A stretch of DNA of 38,522 nt from Candidatus Omnitrophota bacterium (GCA_016934335.1 JAFGTC010000234.1:1-38522); one strand, 5' to 3'. Positions 18,417 through 27,348 are shown, numbered from the stretch's first letter. Made by a program: numbers and translations. Notes: generated from the sequence alone by a model not told the origin.

Positions 18417-18447
18417 ATCCGGCCCCGATCAGGAGTCGGATTTTTTT
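18417..18447 (+). terminator. Rho-independent terminator for the IMPase transcript
   Basis: A 7-bp stem (18417-18423 with 18435-18441, one G-U) has an 11-base loop and runs into seven T. It overlaps the last codons of the convergent flippase gene (stop at 18429). Confidence 0.6.
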
Positions 18448-19877
18448 ATCGCGACGCGTACCAGGTTATTGATGTCGGTTTTTGTGAGACCTTTGGTGAG
18501 CGTCAAAGAGGCTGAATAGATTATCATCCCTATGAGAATGGATGCGTACCACGGCCAATCGAGCCAGGACAGCGCTGCATACATCAGCAGACAGGAAAAC
18601 AGAATGGAGGCGTAGCGCCGCCATTCTTGGAGGACATGAAAATCGCGCGTGTAGATCAGCATCAGGATGCAGTACAAGCCTTGCGTTAATACGGTTACTA
18701 CTGAAGCGCCGTACGCGCCGTAATAATAGATGGCCGGAATGTTGAAGAACGCATTGCAGAAAAGCCCCCAGGCGCTCGCTCGAACATTGAGATGCTGGCG
18801 GTTCGCGGCGTTGAGAATCGTGCCCAGCAGGAAATTGGCGTAGATAAAAGGAAGCGACAAGAGCAGCAGCTTAAACACGAATCCCCCCGGCGCCCCCAGT
18901 TCAGGCGTGAGCCACAGCATCATCTCGTCGGCGACGCACAATCCCCCAATCGCCATGGGCAGACTCATCAGCAGCAAGCCGCGAAGAAGCAGCGCGGCCG
19001 ATTCTTGAAACGGCCGTTTCTCGTGAAAAAGTTTGGAAAAGACGGGATAGGCGGAGATGGCGATAACCTGAGGAAACAGAAACAAGCCTTCCAAAAATCT
19101 GTAGGGAGCGCGATACAATCCCGTCTCGGCGTCGCCGCGAATCCAGTTGACCATGGCTGTGTCTTCGCGATGAAGCAGCAGAATGCAGGCGGCGGACAAC
19201 CCGATGGGGACGGCTCGCTTCTGCCATTCGATCCAATCCTGAAGGGTATAGGCGGTTTTTCGGATGCCGAAGCGAGTGAGGATGACGTACATATAAACGG
19301 CCAAGGCGGCCAGAGAACCGGCTGTATAACAAAGGACGATGACGGGCAGGCTGGGAAGAAGGTATAAAACCAGAATGGCCAAGCCGATGTGGATGATTTT
19401 GTCGATGATGTTGGCTAATCCCTCATAAGCCATCAATTCGAAGCTGCGTACGATGGCGCGCGCCAGCATGATATTCATCACTACGATAAGATATGTCAGC
19501 GAGCTGATGAGCAGGAGCCAGGTATGCCCCGGTTGAGCCAGCATGCGCATAACCAGCGTCATGAAGACCGCGCTGAAAAGAGACGCTGCCAGACGGAAGG
19601 TCAGAAGCGGATAAAGATAGCGCTGTAATTCGTCGCGTCGCCGGGCGATTTCGCGAGTGACAGTCTGCTCCAGTCCAAAATCGATCAGCACGCTGAAAAT
19701 GATGGCCATCTCGATGAAATATTCGATGCGTCCGAACTGCTCTTTACCGAGAATGTCGACGGCCAGCACGGTGTAAACGAGCAGCAGCATTTTGCACAAG
19801 ATCCCGCTGACTGCGAGGATCGCACTATAGCGGGTGATGCGCGCGCCGATGCCGTGCTCTTCAGGATTGTGATTCAT
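18429..19877 (-). CDS. Wzx-like polysaccharide flippase (MOP superfamily)
   Basis: 482 residues with 12-14 TM helices throughout, the size and pattern of Wzx/RfbX O-antigen and capsule repeat-unit flippases. N-terminal features include RITRYSAILAVSGILCKMLLLVYTVLAVDILGKEQFGRIEYFIEMA and LEQTVTREIARRRDEL, typical of family helices 1-3 (polysacc_synt). It would move undecaprenyl-linked glycan units across the inner membrane. The start codon overlaps the stop of the upstream GT4 gene by 4 bases (ATGA), indicating an operon with translational coupling. No polymerase (Wzy) or chain-length regulator is visible beside it, so the repeat unit is probably assembled by genes elsewhere. Confidence 0.88.
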   Translation of the reverse strand: MNHNPEEHGIGARITRYSAILAVSGILCKMLLLVYTVLAVDILGKEQFGRIEYFIEMAIIFSVLIDFGLEQTVTREIARRRDELQRYLYPLLTFRLAASLFSAVFMTLVMRMLAQPGHTWLLLISSLTYLIVVMNIMLARAIVRSFELMAYEGLANIIDKIIHIGLAILVLYLLPSLPVIVLCYTAGSLAALAVYMYVILTRFGIRKTAYTLQDWIEWQKRAVPIGLSAACILLLHREDTAMVNWIRGDAETGLYRAPYRFLEGLFLFPQVIAISAYPVFSKLFHEKRPFQESAALLLRGLLLMSLPMAIGGLCVADEMMLWLTPELGAPGGFVFKLLLLSLPFIYANFLLGTILNAANRQHLNVRASAWGLFCNAFFNIPAIYYYGAYGASVVTVLTQGLYCILMLIYTRDFHVLQEWRRYASILFSCLLMYAALSWLDWPWYASILIGMIIYSASLTLTKGLTKTDINNLVRVAIKKSDS

Positions 19878-20995
19878 AAAAGAGTCCTATAGAACGAACA
19901 GAGATCGCCGGCAAAACGATCCCATGTGAAACATTGAATGGCGCGCTCGCGGCCGGCGTGACGCAGCCGGTTCCTCGCCGGAGCGCAATCGCGAAGACGG
20001 ACGATTTTTTCAACGAGAGATTGTAGCGAGTTTTCTTTGAAGATCAGACCTGCGCCCCCGATCGCTTCGGGAATGGCGCCGGAACTGGATCCAATCGTCG
20101 GAACGCCGCAAGCCATCGCTTCAATCGCGGCGCGGCCCAGTTGTTCGCTCCAGCCTTCCGTCGTGCGCGACGGGAGAACAAATACATCCATCTGCCGGAG
20201 AAATTCCGGAATTTGACGCTCCGGCATAGGCGGGCGCCATTTGATGCGATCGGCGATTCCCAGTTCGCGGCATCGTTCCTGCATCGTTCCTTGGTCTTCG
20301 CCCGAACCGGCGATTATCAGATGAAGATCGGGCAATGCGGCCGCCGCTTCGATCAGCAGATCGACGCCTTTCATATAGAGAATTCTTCCTACGTAGCCGG
20401 CGGTGAACGGTCGATTGGGAATGAGGTCCTGCGTATTGTCATTAAAGAAGAACGAAGGGATTCCATACGAGGCGGTCAGGATGGGCTTCGAAAATCCTTT
20501 TCGCAGCAAAACGGCTTTTGCGCTCTGGGTTGCGCAGACGGCTGCCGTGGATCGATGATGGAGAATCTTGTCGATCATGCCGTACAGCCATGAGGCGCGC
20601 GAGGGGTAAGTCCAAGGGCGGTAGATGGTTTCCCACGTATAAAACAAGATGCGGGCGGTTGGCGCGTAGACAACCGCCGCCATAACGGTTTGCCAGGCGG
20701 AGATCGACCAGGGCTCCTCCAAAAGTTGGATGACGTCCGGTTGGGAGGAGGCGAGCGCACGGTTTAATCCGGCGCTGTATCCTGCCCGAGCGTAGTAATC
20801 CTTGAAAAACATGGCTCCGATATGCGCGGCGTACGGGCAGTCTTCGGGCGGATTCCAGACGACTTCCCGGCCGTTCTCGATCCAGCGGCGAGGCCCCAAG
20901 ACGTGGAGATCAACGCTCGGGCGTTCGGCGATGGCTCGGTGCCGTTCGTGGGACGATTCCAAACCTGCGGTTTTGTCGACAATCAGAATGCGCAT
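19874..20995 (-). CDS. GT4-family glycosyltransferase
   Basis: 373 residues from ATG 20995, where MRILIVD begins the first Rossmann strand; the frame is open to 21130 and ATG 21037, preceded by AGTAGG, is an alternative. The C-terminal half is a typical GT-B donor domain: FTAGYVGRILYMKGVDLLIEAAAAL (197-221), LIIAGSGED (227-234), a DVFVLPS strand, and the E-x7-E motif at Glu284/Glu292 (EQLGRAAIE) followed by AMACGVPTIGSSSGAIPEAI. It is a retaining, nucleotide-sugar-dependent enzyme at the cytoplasmic face; donor and acceptor are unknown. It leads a two-gene minus-strand operon with the flippase and is divergent from the DUF115 gene. Confidence 0.9.
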   Translation of the reverse strand: MRILIVDKTAGLESSHERHRAIAERPSVDLHVLGPRRWIENGREVVWNPPEDCPYAAHIGAMFFKDYYARAGYSAGLNRALASSQPDVIQLLEEPWSISAWQTVMAAVVYAPTARILFYTWETIYRPWTYPSRASWLYGMIDKILHHRSTAAVCATQSAKAVLLRKGFSKPILTASYGIPSFFFNDNTQDLIPNRPFTAGYVGRILYMKGVDLLIEAAAALPDLHLIIAGSGEDQGTMQERCRELGIADRIKWRPPMPERQIPEFLRQMDVFVLPSRTTEGWSEQLGRAAIEAMACGVPTIGSSSGAIPEAIGGAGLIFKENSLQSLVEKIVRLRDCAPARNRLRHAGRERAIQCFTWDRFAGDLCSFYRTLL

Positions 20996-21153
20996 ATTTG
21001 ATAAAAACTGCTTATTGTTCGTTGTTTCGGCGATCATGTTCAGCCTACTGCAAATCGCTTCAAAAATCAGCCGCCGCGGATAAACGGCCGCATGTTCGGT
21101 TTCTCCCGTCTGCAGAGTATGATAATCCAATCTGACGATGGGATTTCTTTATT

Positions 21154-23028
21154 ATGCAAAACAGCCGAACATTCGATCCAGCCGTCTGGCGCCGAAATCT
21201 GCAGGCCTTGGAGCGCCGCGATCCCTCTTTAGCGAAGCGCATCTACGAAGCGCCTCTTTCCGACCGATATGTGACGGCCTGGGCCGCCGACGGCTCTCTT
21301 ATCATAGGAAAAGTCTTGGAAAACGGTCAATCGATCGCATTGTGCCACGTCGCGCATCCCCGCGAAGAAGCGGAGCAATGGGCGATGAATCTAGGCGAGG
21401 CGATGCGCCAAAACGCCCATGTCCTGCTGTTGAGCTTCGGCGCAGGGCATCATCCTCTGGCGCTTTTCCGGCTGTCGGACGCCGGTACATTCATTTGGAT
21501 CGTCGAGCCGGATCCCGCCTTGATTAAATTGGCGTTTCACGGAATGGATTTTACCGACTTGATCCAGTCTAAGCGAGTGCAATTTGCGGTTGGACTGCCG
21601 GAGCATGAAGTCGCCCGACTTTTGTTTACGGGGCCGGGGGGGAATCGAATGAAAGCCAGCGGCATTCGCCTGGCTTCGACCGGCGTCGCGCGCCAAGTGA
21701 ACGCCGGCTATCTGGAGGGATTGAAGCAAGCGATCCAGGAGGCCATTCAAATGGAGCGCTTGAAATTCAAAACATCCGAAGCGCAGGGCGTCGCGATTCT
21801 TCAAAACGTGCTGGCCAATCTTCCCGCTGTTCTTCGAGGCGCTCCCTGGAAGCGATTGATCGGTGCGGCGCCGGGCGTCCCTGCGGTTGTCATTGCGCCG
21901 GGGCCGAGTTTGGAGGAGGCGATTCCGCAACTTGCTTTCGTGCGACGCCGGGTTCTTTTTTTCGCCGTCGACACCGCCCACCGCATTCTTCATCAAAAGG
22001 GAATCAAATCCGATTTTGTTGTCAGCCTCGATTTTACGGAACTGAATACGAGGCATTTTGAGACGATTCAGCGCGACGAAGCGATGCTGCTCGCCTTCCC
22101 CGGCGTCCATCCTGCGATACCCCAAAAATACGAAAGCCGGACGTTTTTTTTCAATCATGCGGGATCGATCGACATGGCGCCCGGCGCCGGCCCGCTGCTA
22201 GCTTCGCTGCATTCGCTCGGAGGTCTCGGCGAGTTGGCTTCGTACGGATCGACAGCGCATATCGCCGTGCATGCGGCTCGCATGATGGGCTGCAGCCCTA
22301 TCATTTTAGTCGGCAGCGACTTGTCTTTTCCTGATGAAAAATGGTACGCCCAAGGCGCCATGCAAAACGAATTGCATCAGCCGGATCGTGAAAATGAGAC
22401 GCTGCTCGAAGTCGAAGCCAATGATGGGGGAACGGTTCGAACAAGCGGACTTTATAAATATTATCTGGACGCATTCGGCGACTTGATTCGCGGATGCGCC
22501 GCGCCCGTCGTGAATACATCGCCGAAAGGAGCGCGAATCGGGGGAGCGCAATGGATGCCGCTTCCGGAGGCTTTGTCAAAATTTGTACGCCGGTCGTTGG
22601 ATTTGTCGTTCCTGGCGAAGCGTTTGCGCCCGAATTTGGAGGAAAAGCGCGAATCGCTCATTGACGAATTAAAAACGCTGGCCTCGAACTGCGAAAAGAG
22701 CGCCGAAAAACTGCAGGCGATTCTGGATCATTTGCAATCTTTGAACGCTTCGTCGCCGGCGCTTCGCCAAGAAGTTTTGGCGAGTATGAAAACATTCTCG
22801 AAAGTTCTGAACGAACAACCGGTTGTTTTCAATTTATGTCTTCCTCTATGTTCAAGATCGACGTTGGCTTTTCTGGGGGGATCGCAGGGAGCCAGCGGAA
22901 ATCCAACCGCCTCGAATCAAACAGCTTATGATCGCTGCCGGGATTTTTTGCAGGATATCTTGAATGCGTTGAACTTGAACGCCCAATCCATGAAGAAAGC
23001 GGCCGCCGATGTTTCCAATGACCGCTAA
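21154..23028 (+). CDS. DUF115 / Maf-like motility accessory glycosyltransferase (copy 1)
   Basis: 624 residues. An N-terminal Rossmann-like region (LLLSFGAGHHPLALFRLSD, WIVEPDPALIKLAF; 91-127) precedes the DUF115 (MAF_flag10) domain. Within that domain are APGPSL at 248-253, AVDTAHRIL at 271-279, SLDFTELN with Asp293 and LVGSDLSFPDEKWYAQG at 385-401. The C-terminal 130 residues are helical. Maf proteins of Campylobacter, Helicobacter, Clostridium and Aeromonas transfer nonulosonic acids to flagellin, and their fold relates to sialyltransferases and to 6-hydroxymethylpterin pyrophosphokinase. In this window the flagellar genes lie 6 kb upstream. No pseudaminic or legionaminic acid synthesis genes are seen. 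A homologue of similar length is at 34716-36665. Confidence 0.82.
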   Translation: MQNSRTFDPAVWRRNLQALERRDPSLAKRIYEAPLSDRYVTAWAADGSLIIGKVLENGQSIALCHVAHPREEAEQWAMNLGEAMRQNAHVLLLSFGAGHHPLALFRLSDAGTFIWIVEPDPALIKLAFHGMDFTDLIQSKRVQFAVGLPEHEVARLLFTGPGGNRMKASGIRLASTGVARQVNAGYLEGLKQAIQEAIQMERLKFKTSEAQGVAILQNVLANLPAVLRGAPWKRLIGAAPGVPAVVIAPGPSLEEAIPQLAFVRRRVLFFAVDTAHRILHQKGIKSDFVVSLDFTELNTRHFETIQRDEAMLLAFPGVHPAIPQKYESRTFFFNHAGSIDMAPGAGPLLASLHSLGGLGELASYGSTAHIAVHAARMMGCSPIILVGSDLSFPDEKWYAQGAMQNELHQPDRENETLLEVEANDGGTVRTSGLYKYYLDAFGDLIRGCAAPVVNTSPKGARIGGAQWMPLPEALSKFVRRSLDLSFLAKRLRPNLEEKRESLIDELKTLASNCEKSAEKLQAILDHLQSLNASSPALRQEVLASMKTFSKVLNEQPVVFNLCLPLCSRSTLAFLGGSQGASGNPTASNQTAYDRCRDFLQDILNALNLNAQSMKKAAADVSNDR

Positions 23029-23351
23029 ATCAATCCAATAAAATCTCTAATTTTTTTGATTTGCGGGGGGCGTTGAGAAAAAAACTTACGAATACCAAAA
23101 TCGAAGATATACTTCATAATGGCATCCGTTTAAGAAAAGCGTTGCTTTTTCGTTTTTTCAACGTTTTATAGATATACCAACTCGAAATTTGTCCGCCTAA
23201 TTCCTGAATAAATTTCTTTGGAGATCGAGATGAAAAGCATCGGATGAGTCGCTTCATCTCATTGATCATGTTGAAGTCAGGCGTTCGAGTTTTACAGGCA
23301 GCTGAAAGGAAACCCTGGAGTTGTGTTTTGCATCTCCGGTGATAGACTACC
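23029..23351. other. Intergenic region between DUF115 copy 1 and ispH
   Basis: AT-rich at the left end, with the weak hairpin at 23135-23167. A minus-strand ORF (23114-23542) runs through it, but two fifths of it is antisense to ispH and it has no ribosome binding site or recognisable domain. I find no convincing ispH promoter. Confidence 0.5.
23135..23171 (+). terminator. Possible terminator after DUF115 copy 1
   Basis: AAAA(g)CGTTG at 23135-23144 pairs with CAACGTTTT at 23159-23167 (9 bp, one bulged G), with a T-rich 14-base loop. It lies 107 bases after the stop codon. The U-run is short, so support is modest. Confidence 0.3.
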
Positions 23352-24617
23352 ATGAATCTTACGCTTCGGGAGTATTTAATGCCTAATCGGAATGCGCGTT
23401 TAGCCATCAACCGCCGCGGTTTTGGCTTGAAAGAAGCCGTCGCGGGGAAACTGGCGCAGGAATACAAGAGCGAGTTAGTGAAGAGCCTGCGCGAGCACGG
23501 ATCCACCCTGCTATTCTCGGATTTACAGATCCTCTTGGCCAAAGAGTTTGGATTCTGTTACGGCGTGGATCGCGCCGTCGATTACGCGTATGAAACGCGC
23601 AAAAAATTTCCCGACCGCATCATTTATATCACCACGGAAATCATTCATAATCCCCGCGTCAATCGGAAGTTGCGCGAGATGGGCATTCGCTTTTTGAGCG
23701 GGTGCCAATCAGAAAATTATCAGTTCAGCGATGTCAAAAAAGAAGACGTCGTCATTCTTCCCGCTTTCGGGGCGAGCGTGAACGATATGGAGCGGCTTGT
23801 CGACATTGGCTGCACCTTAGTGGATACGACCTGCGGTTCGGTTATGAATGTTTGGAAGCGGGTCGAACGCAACGCCAAAGATGGCTTCACATCCGTTATT
23901 CATGGCAAGTACTATCATGAAGAAACCATCGCCACCAGCTCGCGCGCTCTTCAATTTGACGGGAGATATCTAGTCGTCCGCGATGAAAAAGAGGCGCAGA
24001 TCGCCTGCGACTACATTTTGGAAAAAGGAGACCGGGCTTTGTTCCTCGAGCATTTCAAAAACTCGGTCAGCCCCGGCTTCGATCCGGATCGCGATCTCCA
24101 GCGGGTGGGCATTGCCAATCAAACCACCATGCTCAGCAGCGAGTCGATGCACATCTCCAAGATGATCGAGCAGGCGATGTGTCAGCAGTATGGCGAAGAG
24201 AATATTCAAGAACATTTTCGGGCGTTCGATACAATCTGCAGCGCCACCCAGGAGCGCCAGGACGCCATCATCGAAATGGGGCAGAAAAAACCGGATCTTA
24301 TCATTGTCGTCGGGGGATATAACAGCAGCAACACAAACCATCTCAGTGAAATCGGTTCTCGTTTTGCTCCGACCTACCATATTTGCGAGTCCGATTGCAT
24401 CATTTCCACCTCCGAAATCCGTCATAAACTTTACGATCAATCCGAAGAAATGGTGACGCGGGATTGGCTTCCCGCCGGGCCGGTCAAGGTTGGAATCACT
24501 TCCGGCGCCTCCACCCCCGACAAAGTGGTGGAAGAAACCATGATTCGCATCCTCGCCTGTCGAGGCCATAATCTGCAAGAAGCTTTGGCCCTGCTTCAAT
24601 CCCCCGGATTGAATTGA
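23352..24617 (+). CDS. ispH: 4-hydroxy-3-methylbut-2-enyl diphosphate reductase, cyanobacterial/plastid-type
   Basis: 421 residues, longer than the roughly 310-320 of E. coli IspH because of an N-terminal extension (INRRGFGLKEAVAGKLAQEYKSELVKSLREHG) and internal loops as in cyanobacterial and plant enzymes. The three [4Fe-4S] cysteines are Cys69 (EFGFCYGVDRAV), Cys161 (DTTCGSVMNVW) and Cys296 (TICSATQERQD). Substrate-site residues include EIIHNPRVN (His99), IHGKYYHEET (His184, His189, Glu190/191) and GGYNSSNTNHL. It catalyses the last step of the MEP pathway, giving IPP and DMAPP. ATG 23352 is used; ATG 23379 is also possible. It is monocistronic as far as visible, since the kinase operon downstream has its own promoter. 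Confidence 0.95.
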   Translation: MNLTLREYLMPNRNARLAINRRGFGLKEAVAGKLAQEYKSELVKSLREHGSTLLFSDLQILLAKEFGFCYGVDRAVDYAYETRKKFPDRIIYITTEIIHNPRVNRKLREMGIRFLSGCQSENYQFSDVKKEDVVILPAFGASVNDMERLVDIGCTLVDTTCGSVMNVWKRVERNAKDGFTSVIHGKYYHEETIATSSRALQFDGRYLVVRDEKEAQIACDYILEKGDRALFLEHFKNSVSPGFDPDRDLQRVGIANQTTMLSSESMHISKMIEQAMCQQYGEENIQEHFRAFDTICSATQERQDAIIEMGQKKPDLIIVVGGYNSSNTNHLSEIGSRFAPTYHICESDCIISTSEIRHKLYDQSEEMVTRDWLPAGPVKVGITSGASTPDKVVEETMIRILACRGHNLQEALALLQSPGLN

Positions 24618-24778
24618 TCGCATCCTCCATCGGCGCGGCGCTCGGAGCGTTTTCTCTCCGCCTCAGACGGCTTCTCCGTTCGCCGGATCCTCGCATTGAT
24701 TGAGTGGATCCATTCAATTTCCCGCCTGTTTTTTCTTGTTGGATTCCTGCTGTTTCAAACACGAAATCTATATTCCGA

Positions 24779-24807
24779 TTGGAAAGCGCTTCAATCATTG
24801 GTATACT
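24779..24807 (+). promoter_or_regulatory. Sigma-70 promoter of the kinase operon
   Basis: TTGGAA (24779-24784), an exact 17-base spacer and TATACT (24802-24807), 35 bases before the GTG start of the first kinase gene. Confidence 0.6.
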
Positions 24808-24842
24808 ACTTTGTCTTTACTCTAGGCTGAACGAGAATAATC

Positions 24843-25526
24843 GTGAATGTTGAATGCGAAGAGTTCAAAGGAAAATTGATCGCCGTAGAAGGGATTGACG
24901 GTTCGGGAAAATCAACCCAAATCTACCTGGTCAAACGCTGGCTGGAACTGGCCGGCCTGAAAGTATTTTTTACGGAATGGAACTCGTCGCTTCTGGTTAA
25001 AAAAGCGACCAAAAAAGCCAAGAAGCGCAATCTCCTCACGCCGACGACCTTCAGTTTGATTCATTGCACCGACTTCACGGATCGATACGAACGGCAGATT
25101 CTTCCTTTACTGGAAGCGGGCTTCATCGTCTTATGCGACCGGTATATTTATACTGCGTTCGCCCGCGATGCGACCCGCGGATGCGATCGCCGCTGGCTGC
25201 GCAATCTGTATGCGTTCGCCGTAAAACCGGACATTACCTTTTTCTTCCATGCGCCTCTGGATGTAGCTGGCGGACGAATCTTGGCGGGGCGCCCTCAGTT
25301 GAAATACCACGAAGCAGGCATGGATCTCAACTTGTCAGACGATCCATACAAAAGCTTCGCCCTTTTCCAGGAAATGATCCATCAGGAATATGTGAAGATG
25401 ATCGATGAATTTGGATTCGATGTCATCGATGCGACTCAATCGATTCCTGACATGCAGGAGAAGGTGCGTGATGTGATCTGCGAGCGCATCGATCTTGCTT
25501 CTCCCTGCTGGAGGCTCCATCAATGA
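24843..25526 (+). CDS. Thymidylate-kinase-like NMP kinase (first of tandem pair)
   Basis: 227 residues from GTG 24843; an in-frame TGA at 24828 excludes a start further upstream, and there is no early ATG. The P-loop is intact (GIDGSGKST, Lys23), the DRY motif is present (CDRYIYTAFARDATRG, Asp99-Arg100), and the following DRRWLRNLYAFAVKPDITFFFHAPLDVA matches the Tmk core. The canonical TREPGGT segment is replaced by TEWNSSLLVKK (44-54), and the lid region reads GRPQLKYHEAGMDLNLSDDPYKSF. It is therefore a P-loop nucleotide kinase of the Tmk family but of a non-canonical subgroup; dTMP as substrate is unproven. The last codons overlap the next kinase gene by 4 bases. See the finding on the pair. 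Confidence 0.82.
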   Translation: MNVECEEFKGKLIAVEGIDGSGKSTQIYLVKRWLELAGLKVFFTEWNSSLLVKKATKKAKKRNLLTPTTFSLIHCTDFTDRYERQILPLLEAGFIVLCDRYIYTAFARDATRGCDRRWLRNLYAFAVKPDITFFFHAPLDVAGGRILAGRPQLKYHEAGMDLNLSDDPYKSFALFQEMIHQEYVKMIDEFGFDVIDATQSIPDMQEKVRDVICERIDLASPCWRLHQ

Positions 25527-26233
25527 ACGCCGTTAAGAAAAAAGGGAAGCGGTTTTACGGCGCCGGCCTCCCCGGCGTCAATCTCAACCATCTGACGGGG
25601 AAATTGATCGTCATCGAGGGGGCGGACGGCTCGGGGCGATCGACTCAAGTGGAACGGGTGCGGAATTTTCTGGAAGAAAAAGGATATGCGACGGCGCCGG
25701 TGGGGCTGCGCCGTTCTACCTTGGTAAGTCGAGAACTGGAGCGAGCCAAAGAAGGCAATACTTTGTGCAAGCGTACCATGACCCTCTTTTACGCCACCGA
25801 TTTTTGCGATCAGTTGGAAAATGTCATCATTCCCGCTTTGCGCGCGGGTTTTGTGGTTTTAGCCGACCGCTATATATATACTCTTATGGCGCGCGCCTTG
25901 GTTCGCAACATGGAGCAGAAATGGCTGGATTCGCTGTATGGCGTCGCCCTTGTTCCCGATAAGGTTTTTTATCTTCGCGTGAGTCCGAGAAACTTGATCG
26001 AGCGTAATTTTCATCATAAAGAAACCTTAGACTACTGGGAATCCGGCATGGATATTGGATTGTCGCAGGATTTATTCGAAAATTTTTTGCGATACCAACG
26101 CAAAATTCAGCGGGAATTCAGTAAAATGCAGGAACGCTTTGGCTTTGAAACGATCAATGGAAATCGTTCGATTTTGGCTGTCGCTGATGATCTTCAACGA
26201 AAAGTATTGGCGGCCGTTGAAAATAAATCGTAA
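25523..26233 (+). CDS. Thymidylate-kinase-like protein with Arg in the Walker A lysine position (second of pair)
   Basis: 236 residues, about 25 longer at the N-terminus than its neighbour. The P-loop reads GADGSGRST, with Arg39 in place of the catalytic Lys (codon cga at 25637-25639). The DRY motif (ADRYIYTLMARALVRN, Asp115-Arg116) and the core (WLDSLYGVALVPDKVFYLRVSPRNLIERN) are kept. TREPGGT is replaced by LRRSTLVSRELERAK, and the lid resembles that of the first copy (ETLDYWESGMDIGLSQDLFENF). It begins within the last codons of the first kinase (ATGA overlap), so the two are coupled and probably made in equal amounts. Tmk enzymes are dimers; I infer that these may form a heterodimer. The ROK gene follows after 39 bases. 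Confidence 0.8.
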   Translation: MNAVKKKGKRFYGAGLPGVNLNHLTGKLIVIEGADGSGRSTQVERVRNFLEEKGYATAPVGLRRSTLVSRELERAKEGNTLCKRTMTLFYATDFCDQLENVIIPALRAGFVVLADRYIYTLMARALVRNMEQKWLDSLYGVALVPDKVFYLRVSPRNLIERNFHHKETLDYWESGMDIGLSQDLFENFLRYQRKIQREFSKMQERFGFETINGNRSILAVADDLQRKVLAAVENKS

Positions 26234-26272
26234 AAGATGGCAGTTAATCCTAAAAAGTAGTGAGGATAGGGA

Positions 26273-27271
26273 ATGTCGAACAGTGAAAATACCAAATACG
26301 TGATCGGCGTCGACTTGGGCGGCACTAAAATCTTGGCGGCGGTTATCGGCGAATCGGGCGAGGTGATCAGTCGCGCCAAAAAAAAGACCAAACCGGAGCG
26401 TCCCACGGAAGAGATTCTCGGGCGGCTGGTCAGCGTCTGCCGGGAAGCCGTGGAAGCTTCCAAACTCTCTTTCGATCAGATTTCCGGAGTTGGAATCGGT
26501 TCGCCCGGCCCGCTCGATCCGGAGAAAGGAATCGTCATTGAAACGCCCAATGTGAATCTGACCGGCGCCAAAATCACCGATTTTGTCAGCGGAGAATTGG
26601 GTATTCCCGCTTTTCTGGATAACGACGTCAATGTGGGCACCTTCGGCGAATTCGTATACGGCGCTGGAAAAGGATGCCGGCATCTGGTGGGGATATTCAT
26701 GGGAACCGGCATCGGCGGCGGCGTTATCGTCGACGGTAAATTGCTGCACGGCTTCAGCTACAACGCCGGCGAATTGGGGCATTTGAAAGTCCGTGCATTC
26801 GGAGCGAAATGCGGCTGCGGCGACCGCGGCTGCCTCGAAGCGTACGCCAGCAAAACCGCCATGATCAAAAACTTTAAAAAAGCGGTCAAAAAAGGCAAAG
26901 CGACGATTCTCACCGAATTAATCGGCGACAACTGGAATAAACTGACCAGCAAAGTGTTTCGTAAAGCCTGGGACGCCAACGATAAATTGGTGATCAACGA
27001 ATTAGAGCGGGCGGCGAAACTGACGGGCGTGGCTGTAGGGAGTCTTCTCGATGTGCTCAGCCCGGAAAAAGTCATTATCGGCGGCGGTCTGGTGGAGGCG
27101 CTGGAAGAAGAACTGCTGCCCATCATTCGAGAAAACGCCAAGAAAAACTGTTTCCCGATCATCTCGAAAGACGTGGAAATCGTTCCGGCCGCTTTGGGGG
27201 ATGACGCAGGAATCCTCGGCGCGGCCGCCATCGCGTGGAAGCGGCTGAAGGGCGAAGCCGTGGCGGTGTAA
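26273..27271 (+). CDS. ROK-family sugar kinase, glucokinase-like
   Basis: 332 residues. The ATP-binding phosphate 1 motif (IGVDLGGTKILAAVI, 11-25), catalytic Asp118 (LDNDVN), the phosphate 2 loop (GIFMGTGIGGGVIVDGKLLHG, 140-160) and the sugar/Zn signature are all seen. In that signature, Glu167 and His170 in NAGELGH are followed by CGCGDRGCLE (Cys180, Cys182, Cys187). The zinc finger is that of bacterial ROK glucokinases and NagC/Mlc relatives; there is no N-terminal helix-turn-helix, so this is a kinase and not a repressor. It phosphorylates glucose or another hexose at C6 using ATP. GAGGATAGGG lies just before the ATG. It is the last gene of the operon with the two NMP-kinase-like genes and ends at a strong terminator. 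Confidence 0.9.
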   Translation: MSNSENTKYVIGVDLGGTKILAAVIGESGEVISRAKKKTKPERPTEEILGRLVSVCREAVEASKLSFDQISGVGIGSPGPLDPEKGIVIETPNVNLTGAKITDFVSGELGIPAFLDNDVNVGTFGEFVYGAGKGCRHLVGIFMGTGIGGGVIVDGKLLHGFSYNAGELGHLKVRAFGAKCGCGDRGCLEAYASKTAMIKNFKKAVKKGKATILTELIGDNWNKLTSKVFRKAWDANDKLVINELERAAKLTGVAVGSLLDVLSPEKVIIGGGLVEALEEELLPIIRENAKKNCFPIISKDVEIVPAALGDDAGILGAAAIAWKRLKGEAVAV

Positions 27272-27289
27272 ACCATCAACAAATCAAAA

Positions 27290-27330
27290 AAACCTCCCGT
27301 CTCCAATTGAGACGGGAGGTTTACCTCTTT
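27290..27330. terminator. Bidirectional terminator between ROK and M28-like genes
   Basis: A perfect 14-bp stem (27290-27303 with 27309-27322) closes a 5-base loop. A-tracts lie on the left and T-tracts on the right, serving both convergent genes. Confidence 0.88.
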
Positions 27331-27348
27331 TATTTATAGGCGCCTCTA

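Noticed and set aside
23114..23542. 142-residue minus-strand ORF before ispH
   Set aside because: About 190 bases are antisense to ispH. There is no ribosome binding site before any ATG, composition is Lys/Arg/Ser-rich as in random frames, and no domain is recognisable.
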